DNA of 64,000 bases from Agroathelia rolfsii. Taxonomy: Eukaryota; Basidiomycota; Agaricomycetes; Amylocorticiales; Amylocorticiaceae. Positions 46,941 through 62,000 of this stretch are shown piece by piece; the stretch's first letter is position 1; the number at the start of each line of letters is the position of its first letter. The notes under the pieces are model-generated. The model worked only from the letters and a program-made list of their open reading frames with translations, made no database searches and was not told the origin of the DNA. Where the stretch lies: the NCBI GenBank assembly GCA_018343915.1, contig JABRWF010000004.1, positions 620,001 to 684,000 of the forward strand, given 5' to 3'. Made by a program: the position numbers and the translations under genes.

Positions 46941-48244
46941 TTATTTACACCTCATTTCAATACCATTATATGGGCCAACATGATCCCCCGGTTTCCCATA
47001 CCCGACATCCGGAACATCGCCGACGATACACTCTATGCTAGGGTTATCTTGACCTGCGCAGTGAGAAGGTGATTTTAGATAGCCGTTTCTATTTGTAAGT
47101 GAAGAGTGAAGACTCGCCTGGACAGCTGTTCCATTCTCCCGAGTCCTCGATGTGAACTTCACCGGCAGGGTGAACGTATCCGAGGGACATGTCCGGCAGA
47201 GTTGGTATTGGGTCCTCTTTATTGTTGATGTGTGTGAGATGTACATGAGCATCGACGTAGTCGGCAAAGTCCTGATTCCCTACGCGTGGCAAACCATAGG
47301 TAATCGTCCTGAACACAACCCTTGGCGGGAGCCATAGTGGAAGATAGACAGAGTCCAGGAGGGCTAATGCCGCCCCGAGCGAGTGGCCTACGATGGTTAC
47401 GGAGGTCGTATTGTGTATTGACAGAACCTTTTGAACCGCTGTCAAAATGTCTTCGGCAGTTCTAGTGACGATGTCTTTTGTGAGTGTCTGAAGATCAGTT
47501 CGAAGTCTAAAGAACATGATTTACTTCAACTGCTCCTGAGAGAAACCGTAATGGCACATGACAGAAGAGTTGACACCAGGAAACAAATCCGAATTCAGCG
47601 GTGTAAGGGGGATAGTGGGATTTGTGACATCGGCATAGCTAATAACAGTACATTCATCTTAGATTTTTGGAAGATCTGGAATTTTTTGAAAAAAAAAAAA
47701 AGATCAAGAACATACATCTTAGAGAAGTTTGCCCCTTGATGGACAACAACAACTTCATCGAGTGTTGAATCGTATCCAACATACCCTAATTTATTAGAAT
47801 AAGACCTTGGGTATCGTTATTTCATGTGCAAGGATGACAAACAAAAAGGAACAGAATCGTTGTTTCCACCAGAAGCAAGAGGTTTAAAAGACGGATTAGC
47901 CTGGCAATTCGCTATGATCATTTCCGAGCAGCGCTCAACAATGAATACATATGCGCTCAGATGAAGTACTAGTAGCCATACGTACTTCCACAAGTCCAAT
48001 TGGCCGTTGTTGTCAACGGACAGTACGCCGTGGATGCATACCATGTATACGGAGTGTAGGAGTCAATCTGGGCCTCTGAAACAGGCTTTATTGCCTTTGA
48101 ACCCGTCTCTTGTGGATTTGTAGGTGCGTAGTATATCAAAGTAATGATCAGAAGCACGACAGCCGTTGTTATCAATAGGGATAAGACGCCATTGACAAAG
48201 CCTGATTTGGAGGTTCTCGGAGTTTGTTTGCTGTCGAACGACAT
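46941..48244 (-). CDS. Class 3 lipase with N-terminal membrane anchor
   Basis: Triacylglycerol lipase-type alpha/beta hydrolase. Exons 48244-47986, 47911-47843, 47785-47716, 47638-47525, 47461-47118 and 47053-46941 give 322 residues. The nucleophile motif is GHSLG with Ser198; the acid region is YGLPRVGNQDFADYVDAH with NNKEDPIPTLP, and the His region is CIVGDVPDV...GDHVGPYNG at the C terminus. Conserved cysteines (WTCGTNCQANP, CPGQ, IECIV) fit secreted fungal lipases. In place of a cleavable signal there is a single membrane segment at about residues 20-45 (GVLSLLITTAVVLLIITLIY) after a short basic-polar tail, which suggests a type II anchor. A TAA seen just after EQLK (47523) sits in an intron and is not a break. 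The last intron begins with GC instead of GT. Confidence 0.87.
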
Positions 48245-49158
48245 TATCAATGCAGGTAGGGTGTTGCAAGACGACGAGTCGCATAATACTGGAAAGCCCA
48301 AGGGAAATTAGGTGAACGAATATATATATGCTTAGGATCCATTTGGACGGTAGACTACTAGCGACTAGAAGGGAAAATTAATTTGGCCGAGTAGACTTAG
48401 ATACTTACTGGGACGGAACCGGCCTGAGAGTTGAGTGAGGCCCTCGGAGTGCGTACCAGGGCTGAAAACCTGCTTTGAGATCCATATAACAGACACTAAT
48501 ACAGCGAGCATCCGAATACCATTTCGGATCCTGGAGAGCGCGTTCGTCGGGCTGGGGACATTAGTCTGATCTGCGTATTCTGGGACACCGCAGGCGTTTT
48601 CAAAGCAGAGATCGACTAACAGGAATATTTTCAGAATTATGAGAGTCCCGGAAGATGAATATTTGTGCTAGTTCGGGTAGCCTAGGCTGGACTCCGCCCC
48701 AGCCCGGTCACTGGTGCACTGGCATTTCTGACAGAGGGAACTCAATTCTGAGAGTACTAAATCGAGCCCGCCTAATATAGATGCGCTAAGAGTTTTTAGA
48801 GCCCGAGAAATGTTTTTAGCCTTGAGACGTTCGATGGTAAGTCAACATGCCTTGGGGCAGATCAATTGTAGAAATTCCAGTGTAACTTAAGCCGTGTTTT
48901 GTAGGCCAAGTCGCAAGCTAACCTCATGGTCACGTACTAGTCACGTTACCATTTAGCTTTCATGTGTTCACGTACATACGGGTAAAATGACTAGTATTAC
49001 AAAATGGTTACCAAAGTGCCACGGTACAAATACTCATACAGAAAAAACAAATAATACTATTAAAATTATACATATCGTCATCAGGACGATTTTTTTTTCT
49101 CCGAGGTGCGTCGTGCTGGCACTTGCGAAGTTTTCAACAATTTTTAGCCTCTCATGGT
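48245..49158. other. Intergenic
   Basis: About 900 bases between the lipase promoter and the 3' end of NADP-GDH. AT-rich with ctagta motifs; no gene, RNA or element recognised. Confidence 0.5.
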
Positions 49159-51640
<2,482 letters not shown>

Positions 51641-53187
51641 TCATTTGTTCAATACTTCTGCGACCATACCCTCTGGCCTGAGTTCCAGACCTCCTAGTAG
51701 ATTATTCACCGCCATATTTGCCATGCCCCATCTAGTCTCATTAGTCGCACTGCCCACATGGGGCAGAACAACACATCTCTTCAACCCTACAAGTGGGTGC
51801 CCATGCCCTACATTCGGCTCTCCCTCCACTACGTCTAAACCAGCGCCCCAGATCCAGTGCTCGTTGAGCGCTCGTGCTAGTGCATTGCTGTCTACAAGCG
51901 TCCCACGGGCGGTATTAACAAGCACTGCCGTCCGTTTCATCTTGCGTAGGAAATCCTCGTTGATAATATGATACGTAGTTGGACCACCAGGCGCAAGGAC
52001 AAAGACTACATCGCTGGATTTTGCCAGATCATTGAGATCGACACGTTTAACAAAATTAAGTGAAGTGTTGGCATGTCGAGATAGTACGGCCTGCTCAAGC
52101 TCAATCTTGGGCGGAGAAGAAGGATTACTGTAGTAAACACATCCTGTGATACCGAATGGGACTAGACGCGCCAGCGTGGCCTGAGCTATACGACCAAAGC
52201 CGATGAAGCCGACGATGCGTTCCGGGGATGTAGAACCGGCACCGAGTGCACTGAGTTGTGGTCCACAGAAGCCAAACGGTGCCCTTTTTATAGAAAATTT
52301 AGGAAGTGAAGAATCATTTATTGGTGATAGCAATACATACCATGGAATTCCAGGCCACTAATTCATGTGTGAGCAACTGGATATAGTGCTAATAATGAAC
52401 CAAAATTCTCACCTCGCCATTGTTTACGAGAGGGATCAACTCCCCGGCATTCCGTCCGGCCATTAGAGCCAACATAACGGACAAATCGGCAACTAAATTG
52501 ATGATATTTAAGCACATCTGAAATAAAATCAATTACTGAAGAATGCACGCACCTGCATCAGTAAGTACATCAGGTGTATAACCTAGTCTTATTCCCCGAG
52601 CTGCGAGGGCTTTTGCGTTGACATGTTCTATAAAAAATAGGTAAATCATGAGAATCATAGGGTATTGATCGAGTGCTTACCGTATCCTACAGACATTGTG
52701 GAGACAACTTTCAGATCGGGTCCAGCTGTTAAGAGTAAATCAGATCCAAGTTGATACCCCGTTCAAATGATCTAACCGGCATCCAGCAGTTCTTCGTCAA
52801 TCTATGGAGCTATGTTAGCATACAATGATTTATTGCATCATATATCTTACCTTATCATTCAGGGTATTAAGGATAGCATGAGCTCCTGGTGCATTGTCCA
52901 GAAGCCAGTTCCGATCGCAAGGGCGGTCTTCAGGCCACACTAGAATCTTTGCTTTCCGGTAGTCATATGAGCCACAAAAGAGTCTTCAAGGAGGAGGACC
53001 TCACATTTAGATCTTTTGTGCTACTCAGGCGAGCCATAGCATCCTCGCCCATGTTGCGAGTGACAACCACTTTGAAACGGTTTTGAGATTTTGTTGGATT
53101 TCTAGCAGTTATATGAGAAGAGATGGATGAGAGCCGTGTCCCAGCACTTGACGAAGATGCGTTTGAAATGCACCCTGATTCAGTCAT
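51641..53187 (-). CDS. D-isomer 2-hydroxyacid dehydrogenase (GRHPR-like)
   Basis: NAD(P)H-dependent reductase of 2-keto acids such as glyoxylate or hydroxypyruvate. At least nine exons; the first is 53187-53005 (starting MTESGC), then 52946-52851, 52801-52777 and so on, with the large last exon ending at 51641; near 390 residues. N-terminal part: FKVVVTRNMGEDAM, LVWPEDRPCDRNWLLDNAPG, VSTMSVGYEHVN. Nucleotide-binding part: GFIGFGRIAQATL. Catalytic part: LVNTARGTLVD (Arg), GLDVVEGEPNV (Glu) and VLPHVGSAT (His). The family's substrate helix WPGIPWAPFGFCGPQL is joined across an intron. All catalytic residues are present. It is divergent from the helicase gene with 326 bases between the two starts. 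Exact substrate is not decided by the sequence. Confidence 0.9.
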
Positions 53188-53513
53188 TTTTGTGTTAGGC
53201 AATAGGCTGATATGGTCAGAGTACAAGATGCTATTTGCATTGTGCCGACCTATAGCGGATACACAAATGCGGGGGAAGAGAAGTGATTATCGGTCCGCCC
53301 GCTCCGGAGTCCGGAAGAGAGTGGCGTCGCATTGCCACCAGTGGCAGAGGTGGCGCTGTATCAGTGGCGGCTGTGGCTGCACACATATTTTCCTGGCTTT
53401 AAATTAACGAGCTTGCTCCCAAGGACATTTCCTCGGTCTCTCAGGCTCTTGCAACTGACCCACCAGCACGTCGACGTTTCTTCTTCAACGAAGAAGACCT
53501 GCTCAACGCATAG
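53188..53513. promoter_or_regulatory. Divergent promoter region
   Basis: 326 bases serving the 2-hydroxyacid dehydrogenase and the DEAD-box helicase. Confidence 0.5.
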
Positions 53514-55862
53514 ATGGCCCTTTCAGTATGGGCTCGGTCCCTGCGCCTTGCGTCCTTGACCGCACCACGACGCATAGCAGCACTTTCAGTACCATTGGTG
53601 CAACATGGGTTGCTCAGCTCATCCTTGCGAAGCATGACAACTAGCAATGCTACGCAAAAACTCGAGAGCAGGGGTGAGTCTTTCGTTGTATAACTTGCAC
53701 AGTTATTTCAGCACCGCTTCTTCTGCCCCGCGTTCTACCTCATATCTTCTTATTCCACCTATTTCACCGCATGCAGTTTTTATTGCTGTCGATACATTTT
53801 ATGAATTTTGTTTCCTCATACTGAATACCTCACCAGGCGAAGCTTTGCACGACCATTCGGCTTTACATTCCGCTCCAGCTTCTTCACCAGCAGAGGCGGA
53901 GCCAGAAAAGGCCTCTAAATCGCTTGAATTCAGCGGTCTCAAGGACCACGTCTCGCACGATACCCTGAAGGCCATTACTGTCAGGCCTTATACGCTCAAG
54001 ACCATGACTCCTGTACAAGCGGAAGTGCTGCCACTCCTGCCTGAGCTCGTTGAGCCTCACTCCCCTGATCGTCGGTCCAAGGTTCCTCGTGACCTGCTTG
54101 TCAAAGCCAAGACGGGAACCGGAAAGACTTTGGCGTTCCTTATCCCGGCCATCGAGAGACGGTTGGCTGAGCTCGAGCGTGCAGGCAAGAAGGCGGTCGT
54201 CGATGCTGGCTTGTCTCGTGATAGGACCTTGGAGATGCAAGCCCGTCGTAAATTTGCCCGGTCCAATGTTGGCGCACTTATTCTCAGTCCCACCCGCGAA
54301 CTTGCGACGCAAATCGCTAAGGAGGCTGTCCGGTTAACGACCCACCACAAGGATTTCGAAGTTCAGCTATTCGTCGGCGGTGAATCCAAGTCTAGGCAGA
54401 TTCGTGACTGGATGCGGGGCCGCCGCGACATCGTCGTTGCTACTACTGGTCGTCTGCGCGATTTGTTGGATTCTGAGCCGTCTATCGCCGAAGGTCTTGC
54501 CAACACGGAACTGGTATGTCAAACATTTACCCTTCAGAGTGTATCAGTAGCTTACCTATGCCCACTGCTTAGTTCATCCTCGACGAAGCGGATACTATGC
54601 TTGATCTAGGATTCAGGGAAGACATTTCGGCCATATCCGAGTTCCTGCCTCCCAGTCCTAGACGTCAAACGTTCATGTTCTCGGCTACGGTTTCACGTCC
54701 CATCCAGCAAGTCGCCCAAACCATCCTGTCACCCGATCATAAATTTATCAACACCGTCACTGAGGAGGAATCCCCTGTTCATGCACATGTGCCACAATAT
54801 CACACTGTCCTACCCTCTGCAGCCGAGCAGGTCCCTTACCTTCTTAAACTCATTGCTCACGACCAGCTGCAAAGCCCGCGTCAGAGTAAAGTGGTTGTCT
54901 TCATGCCCACGACGAAGATGACGGCGCTATTTGCGAGCATACTCAGGGATGCCAAGGATTGTCTCCCCGCTGGTCACAGAACTACGGTTTATGAGCTTCA
55001 TTCGAAGAAGGACCAACGCTCACGATCTAGGACTTCGGATCTCTTCCGTGGCGACAAGACTGGATGCTCCATCCTCGTTACCTCGGACGTATCTGCGCGT
55101 GGTGTCGATTACCCTGGAGTCACCCGTGTTATTCAAGTCGGTGTTCCTGATTCGCCGGAGCAATACGTTCATCGTGTTGGCCGTACCGGACGTGCTGGAA
55201 TGAAAGGTCGTGGCGATCTCGTTCTGCTTCCATTCGAGGGCAGCTATCCTTCGTGGCAGCTTTCCCACATCCCTATTAAACCAATGGCCATTCCCGAAAT
55301 CCAGATGCAGCTAAAGGATCTTGCTGAGAAACACGATGAGAATCCAAGAGAGTTCTTCTCTCATGCACCCAAAGACAAGGTATTCGATCCCAAGTCCAGG
55401 CGCACCTTCCCCCCTGTCACATTCTCCAGCTCGGTCTGCGATGTCATGGCAAACTTGGAGCCGGGCGCGCGCAATGCTATTGAATATACCGATCAGGAGC
55501 TAATCAAAGAGTCGTATGCCTCGATGCTTGGCTACTATATTGCCAAGGCTCAGGATCTTCGTACACAGCGTCTGGCTGTTCTGCAGGCCCTCAAGGACTG
55601 GAGCACCGAGGCAATGGGCCTTTCTACGCCACCTTACACAAGCGCAATGTTCCTACAGAAACTCGGTATTAACGAGGAGACCAAAAGGCGTAATCCGTCA
55701 GGCCGCTGGATGGGTGATTCATATAGATCCAGGGAAAGGTCAAGAGATGCGAGAAATCCTCGTTTTGAGCGGACACGATCTGACGCCAATGACGATGAAT
55801 CTGCCGACTGGTCGAGGTCAAAGGACTTCCGGCCCAAGCGTTATGGACAGCGCCGTTATTAA
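53514..55862 (+). CDS. Mitochondrial DEAD-box RNA helicase (Mss116-like)
   Basis: ATP-dependent RNA helicase. Exons 53514-53673, 53837-54513 and 54573-55862 give 708 residues. The start at 53514 was preferred to the ATG at 53647 because it adds a classic mitochondrial presequence (ALSVWARSLRLASLTAPRRI, rich in Arg and Ser, no acids). Motifs in order: Q-like TMTPVQAEVLPLL, motif I AKTGTGKTLAF, Ia SPTRELATQIA, II FILDEADTMLDLGF, III FSATVSRP, V TSDVSARGVDYPGV, VI YVHRVGRTGRAG. The C terminus is Arg/Ser/Asp-rich and basic (RSRERSRDARNPRFER), as in the Mss116/Cyt-19 group, whose proteins act as RNA chaperones for mitochondrial introns and translation. Subgroup is inferred from targeting and tail. 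Confidence 0.9.
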
Positions 55863-56192
55863 AATTGCCTTTTAATCTCTAAATCTTTTCCTTTATGATC
55901 CCCATCGTCATTTCTGCTTGCTTTATTCATTTAATGCTATTGTAGACGTCACTTTTTGTCATGGTCATTTATCGCATGTGTACTATACTATATTCACTAA
56001 TTTGTTATCGCATTTTATCTCCTCTTACCTAACAATCATATCAGGCATTTGCACGATATTCTACCAGCTAAAACCAAGTAGAATTTTTCGTTGGAGCGAT
56101 GCTAGACTTATACAAGCTGTCTATTACAATTAGAGAAATAGATAGATACTCTGTACATGAAGGTTTTTTGAGAAAAATAAGTGTTTGGTTTT
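55863..56192. other. Convergent 3' region
   Basis: 330 AT-rich bases between helicase and CTP synthase 3' ends. No feature. Confidence 0.5.
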
Positions 56193-58653
56193 TAAGTGTC
56201 ACCATTGAGCAGGACGACATCTTCGCCATTTGGAATAGGCTCGCCTCCCTTACGCAAGGCGGCTTCGCTAACCATCGCATCCACTGGGTGGGGAGGGCGG
56301 AAGTTCTTGCTCTGCAGTTCGAGCTGTTCGTCGAGGACGGTAGTGCCCGATGAGGCTGCGACGAAGCCAAGGAATGGCGGCGACGGATTGAGAGGTCTAG
56401 TGCAGAACTCGGGGTGGGCTTGTAGACCAACGAAGTAAGGGTGGTCTACGTGAGTAACAGATCAGTCGTGTGTCTGACAGCGGATATTTGAGTCAAGGTT
56501 AATCTTACCTGGCAACTCAACAACCTGCATCCGTTCTCCCTTTTCATCTTTACCAATGAATCGCAGACCGCTCTCTTCTAGGCGATCCACGAATTGAGGA
56601 TTAACTTCGTATCTATGCCTGTGTCGCTCCCAGATTTTGCCTGCGCCACCATAGAGTCGACGGATTTTGGACCAGCTTGCAGAGTCCTCATCAAACACAG
56701 TGGGTCGGAGACCAAGGCGCATAGTACCACCCATATGGGTTCGAGATATTTCAGGCATAAATATGATAACTGGGTTCTCGCTATCAACGATGAACTCATT
56801 GGAGTTGGCATCTTTAAAATGCGTTTAGTTAAATGGGGTGCGGGAATATGAGATGAAAAACGGCCTACTAGGGATACCCATAACATGACGGGCCCACTCA
56901 GTGACTGCAAGTTGGAAGCCAAGACAGATACCCAAGAAAGGCACTTTTTGCTCTCTTGCCCATTTAATAGCAAGTATCATGCCTTCGGTGCCGCGGTGTC
57001 CGAATCCACCTGGAACGAGAATACCACTAACAACGGAATACATTATGATACTCATTAACATGCGAAGTTGAGAACTATTTACCTGGCGCCCACAACAGCC
57101 CTCCAAGCATCGTGGTACTGAGCGGGATTGCTTTCTTGTACATCGGACTCCAGATTTGATGATTCAACCCACTATTTACAACAATTCATAAGCACCTAAA
57201 ACGTGACGTTGATAGAGATACGCACGGTAATTTTAAGTTTCCTGTGGATTCTAAAGGCGGAGTGCTCTAGTGCTTTGGTCACGGACATATAAGAGTCCTT
57301 CAGGTCAGTGTATTTGCCAACAAGAACAATATTCGTCACGTCGTATGAGCGTTCTTGGCTGTATATGAGGGGTCAGGATTGGAATCATGAATGCACTCAT
57401 TGGTGATATCCGACTAACCCAGAAGTCATATTTGTCCACCTTTGGGAAAGTGATTGACCCTTGAGCTTCATCTCCGGTGAGATGTGAAGGCTTGTAAGAT
57501 TGAGTCTCTTGGTCAAGTACTGAAGAATGTTCTGAGACTTGAGCAAGAGTGGTACATGATACACGGATGTCACGTCATGTACGCCGAAGACCTGCTCAGA
57601 TGATACATGACAAAACATGCCAATTTTTTCTTTTGTCGCCGACTCAAGTGGTTGCGGGACGAGCAATCGACAAGCAATCTAATCTGGCGGTTAACACCAA
57701 ACTTCGAATATGAGCTAGAGCAAACATACCAAATCGGGCATGAGACCCAATCCACGCAAAGCGTGAACTGTCGTTTGTGTGGGCTTAGTCTTTTGTTCTC
57801 CGTGCATATCAGGAACAAGAGAAACATGGATTAGTGCAAAGTTTTCATGACCAACACGGAACTGGAATTGACGCATGGCTTCGACAAAAGGGGCAGATTC
57901 AATGTCGCCGACCGTACCACCGAGCTGTAAAAGCCATATCTTTAGATAAGGTATGATTGTTTGTTCAATTCACGCACCTCGACAATACAAATATCAGGCT
58001 CTTCGCCAGTGTCATCCACCGGAATCTTTGACACTCGTTCTATCCAGTCTTGAATGGCGTTTGTTACATGTGGGACAATCTAGGTGCAATGAGACCAACG
58101 ACCAGTCGCCGGTAGAAAAAAGAAAGACATTCCTACCTGCACGGTCTTGCCAAGGTACTCTCCTTTGCGCTACAAGAGATGATAAAGTCAAATTAATCAA
58201 TAATTATCTGGAAAACATTTTTCATACCTCTCGCTCGATAACTTGAGAATAGATTTTTCCAGTCGTGATGTTATTGTCTTTTGACAATGTCACATCCAAA
58301 TATCGTTCATAGTTTCCTAGATCAAGATCTACTTCACCGCCGTCGTTCAAGACATATACTTCGCCTGATAGCTTTCGTCTTAGATCCAAAGTTGAGCAGT
58401 CATCTAGGCTTGCAGCAATCACCATGTTCGGTAGGCCTCATAGTTCCAGCATCAATGTTCATGTAGGGGTCGATCTTGATGGCTGTGACCTTCAAGCCCA
58501 ACGTCTTGAGAAGCAAGCCAGTCGACGAGGCTGATGGTCCATCCCACTATCCTTGAATAACTCTTGAAATAACATTGATGGTGCTGGCGTACCGATGACG
58601 CCCTTGCCAATCCCACTGACGACACCACCTGACACAAGGATATACTTCGTCAT
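56193..58653 (-). CDS. URA7: CTP synthase
   Basis: Makes CTP from UTP, ATP and glutamine (EC 6.3.4.2), in the cytosol. Many short exons; roughly 590 residues, standard size. It starts [20 protein letters not shown], the synthetase P-loop region. Next come [65 protein letters not shown] and [15 protein letters not shown]. The glutaminase part has [16 protein letters not shown], the nucleophile in [11 protein letters not shown], and the His-Glu pair in [10 protein letters not shown] small intron after GTMRPTEHG explains apparent stops near 58400. The family usually reads SP(L/Y)EHG here, so RPTEHG is a modest variation. All catalytic residues are intact. Divergent from LTN1. Confidence 0.95.
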
Positions 58654-59052
58654 TGCTGCCGTAGACTTGTTATGTGTCGTAAGAAAGGTGGTGAAGACAG
58701 GGGAGGAAAAAACTTCTGTTGAGAACTTCCGTCCAATTTATGGTCTTGTTGTGTCTTGTTTACTATTGAAGGCGGCGGCGATAATCCTTCTAAGAATGGT
58801 GCTCTCCAAGAAAGTGGCCCAAAGTAGTAGCTGATATGCTAGGAGAATCTCCAAATACAGTAATATGCCGGAAAGAGATCCGGGAGCCGATGACAAGTCA
58901 TCGTGACGTAGATAACAACGGTGAACTAGTAATCCAAATCATTGCGGCTGCGAATTTGCTTCAACTTTGATTCATCGGTTTTGAAATCTAGTATCCTCCA
59001 GGAATACTTTAATGCTAAACTAAAGAGCTTTCTGCTCACTTATTTCTACACT
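58654..59052. promoter_or_regulatory. Divergent promoter region, CTP synthase / LTN1
   Basis: 399 bases between the two start codons. No TATA box is evident on either side, which is usual for housekeeping genes. Confidence 0.5.
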
Positions 59053-62000
59053 ATGGCTAAAGGAAATCAGAAATCATCTGCTTCGTCTGGAACACGCAAG
59101 AAAAATGCTCGCAAAGCGGCTCTGGCAGCAGGGGAGCAGCCAGTCGCTCAAAACCAGAAGAAGCCAAAGAAGGAGAAGGGCAAGCCCAAGGAGCCCAAGG
59201 TCAAGGTTTACATACCGCCTTCGAAACCTAAACCTATCCAGCCCGATCCCCTCGAAACCACTGGCATCGCGCACCAGCTTCCACCAGACTTATTCATCAT
59301 ATTGAAGGCTTTTGGCAAGAAGGATATCGTTACTAAGGGAAAGGCACTGGAGCGTCTGCAGTTTGAATGGCTAGATCGATATAAAGAGGGTGTCCAAGAC
59401 GACGCTCTCATCTCAACTCTTAGTGTGATGCTACCAGTGTGGGTATGTTCATCCCCGTAATCTCATTACTCAGTAATTCTCACATACTGCATAGCTTCAT
59501 CATCTGCCTGCTTTGCTTCTTCACTCTACTCGACGGATTCGAGCACTCGCTGTGGGGCTTCAGGCCTCATTCATGCGAGTTCCAGAACTCAGAGAGCAGA
59601 TAGACCTTTTCCTCCGCCAGACAGGGTCTCGCGAGCAGGTTGATTCCATTTTGGGGTCTTGGATTATGGTGGCGCATGATATCGAGCGATCAGTATGGGT
59701 CTTGGCGATCAAAACCTGGGATAGCTCTGTTTCTTTCAAGTCTGAACCCGGGAAGATCGTTTTGGACGAGTCTCTCATGGATGGCTTGGTTGAATTTCTG
59801 AAACGGAGCTTTCTTAATCCACTCGCTGTACATGCTGATCTGTATCCCGTTACTCTCGTCCCTCCGCCCCCACTTCAAAAGAAGGGTGGGAAGCCCCAGC
59901 TGCAGAACGTAGAAAATACCCCCAGAGTCCGTACCGAGGAAGAAGAAGAAAGCGAAACAGATCGCAAGGCGCGATTTAGAGTCAGTGCTATTGGAGGCCT
60001 ACAGTGGATATTAGGTAAACATTTTCTTCTATCATGACTAGACTCATACTAATTACCTTATTTAAGACCACATTGGCGAACAAGCTTTACCAAGTTCAAT
60101 AGCCGAGCTCATAAGCTTCGAAATTACTTGGTCAGGGCTTTACCACGCGGAACATTCACCGTTTTCCCATGGCATAGAAAGCTTTGGATTTGGCCAGCCC
60201 GCTGTGCGCCGTTCCTCGTGGGCCCTCTTACAGAAGCTTCTTCAAAATAAAAGAGGTATTTTTTGTAATATTCCTTTCTAGATGCTGTTATTTACCTCGA
60301 CATTAGGGGAAGCTTCTAAGATATTGAATGTTTTGGCCAATGCCATTCTAAGATCAGCATGGGTAGAGTATGATGCAAACGTCAGAGCTACTATGTGGCA
60401 CCCCTTACTTCTATTCCTTAAAGGTACTTCATAATCATTTTGCGCAAATTTTCAAGAACTAAATTTGTCAATAGAATTTCCCTCGTCATGGGAGCTCTGC
60501 TCAGCCTCTATGCCGCAATTACAGAAAGAGGACACTGACCCTGAAGACTCAGATAGCGGAGAAGAGCACGCCGAGCCTTCTGCGCCGCGCTCGACCTCCA
60601 ATCCAGCTTATCAGGAGTTCTTAAGGTTCCTATCTCTTGGTTGTTACAACTCTCCGCAGCAAGGGTATCCTTCTGTGGTAATCATATTATCGACTATTCC
60701 TTCTTCTGTACGTATCTCTGTCCTTATCTTCTCATATAGTTTTTGAATGGCTGTTTGATTAGATTCTAATCGCCGAAAAGAAAGAGCCATATTTATCAGA
60801 CTTCTTCGAATCTTTTTGGGCGGCCTTGGAAGGTCGCGCCCTCACTTCTATTGATCGCCTGTCCGCCTCTACCGCATTCCTATCTTCTCTGATGGAATGC
60901 GTAGTTTTTCTGGTTCGAAGACTACGACGTAATTATGCCAGCTTCGCCATCGAAAGAGAAGAAGAGGCGATTCAGCTATCACAGCGCGTTGTTCATGAAC
61001 AAATGGGGCGTGTCTGGCAGGCAATTTCAGATGGAAAGTTGAAGATTAAGACAGAAGCTGTGGGACAATCTACAGCAAAGAGCCTTGTGGCTTTGCAAGA
61101 GATAGGGGAAGGTATGATAAACTGTACTTTTCCAATGTCCAATACTCACTTTCTTCAAGACCTGTTCTCTATCGCGTGGGAATCCATCTCCACTTTAGCC
61201 CAGGCTCAGAGTAAAATCAGTGATGCAACTGATCCTCTCCTATCCATCGTCAAGACGCTTTCGTCTGTTTCCTCTCCGGACTCGTTGCTTAGCACTTCCA
61301 CCAATACCCTAATAAAAGATGTCATGGACTCTTCACTGGGTCGAGCTGAAAGCTCCACGAATGGTCTTCAGGCCGACACAGACATCGGAACCATCAAAAC
61401 AAATGCACTCGCTCTCCTCAGTGTGTTAGATGCATTTGGAGACTTTGTCATCAAAGACCCCACATTCATCGACGTAAGAAATTATATTCTTATCCATCAT
61501 CTTTCTTCTAAAAATTTTCTTGCCTACAGAGACTTCATGTGCTGCTTCGAGACAGAGCACTTGACTTCTTGAGAATCCTACCTGCTATTGAGCTCGCTTA
61601 TCTGAAGATTCAAGATTGTCCTGAGAAGATCTCGGAAGTTTGGCATGCAATCCTGAAGTCTATCTCGAGGAACACAGAAATGGCGCATAGCTTTCTTTCC
61701 CCCCTTCTGGATGCAGCATCGACGGGACAATTAACGTCGGAGTTCTGTAGCTCGGAAGATGGTGAGCTAGATGCACTTATGAAGAATTGGGTGTCTGCGT
61801 CTATCAACGTGAACGAATTCCACGAGCTTCCACTGACGATGCGCGTTCTTCAACATCCTGGTTAGTTACTTTTCTTTTACCTATTGACGAAACTCATCAT
61901 TATCGCGCTTAGTCCTTTTCTTGTCCAATCAATGCGTGAAAGACATTATCGTCTTTCTATCTTCCTCACTTTCGTCTATATTACAAGTTGCTTTATATGA

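Noticed and set aside
47500..47530. In-frame TAA inside the lipase, first read as a pseudogene mark
   Set aside because: A normal GT-AG intron (donor after TTGAA, acceptor at 47462) removes it and restores the family reading EQLKTAEDILTAV.
58370..58440. Stops within the CTP synthase N-terminal region
   Set aside because: They fall in a short intron; splicing gives EHG joined to [12 protein letters not shown] as expected.
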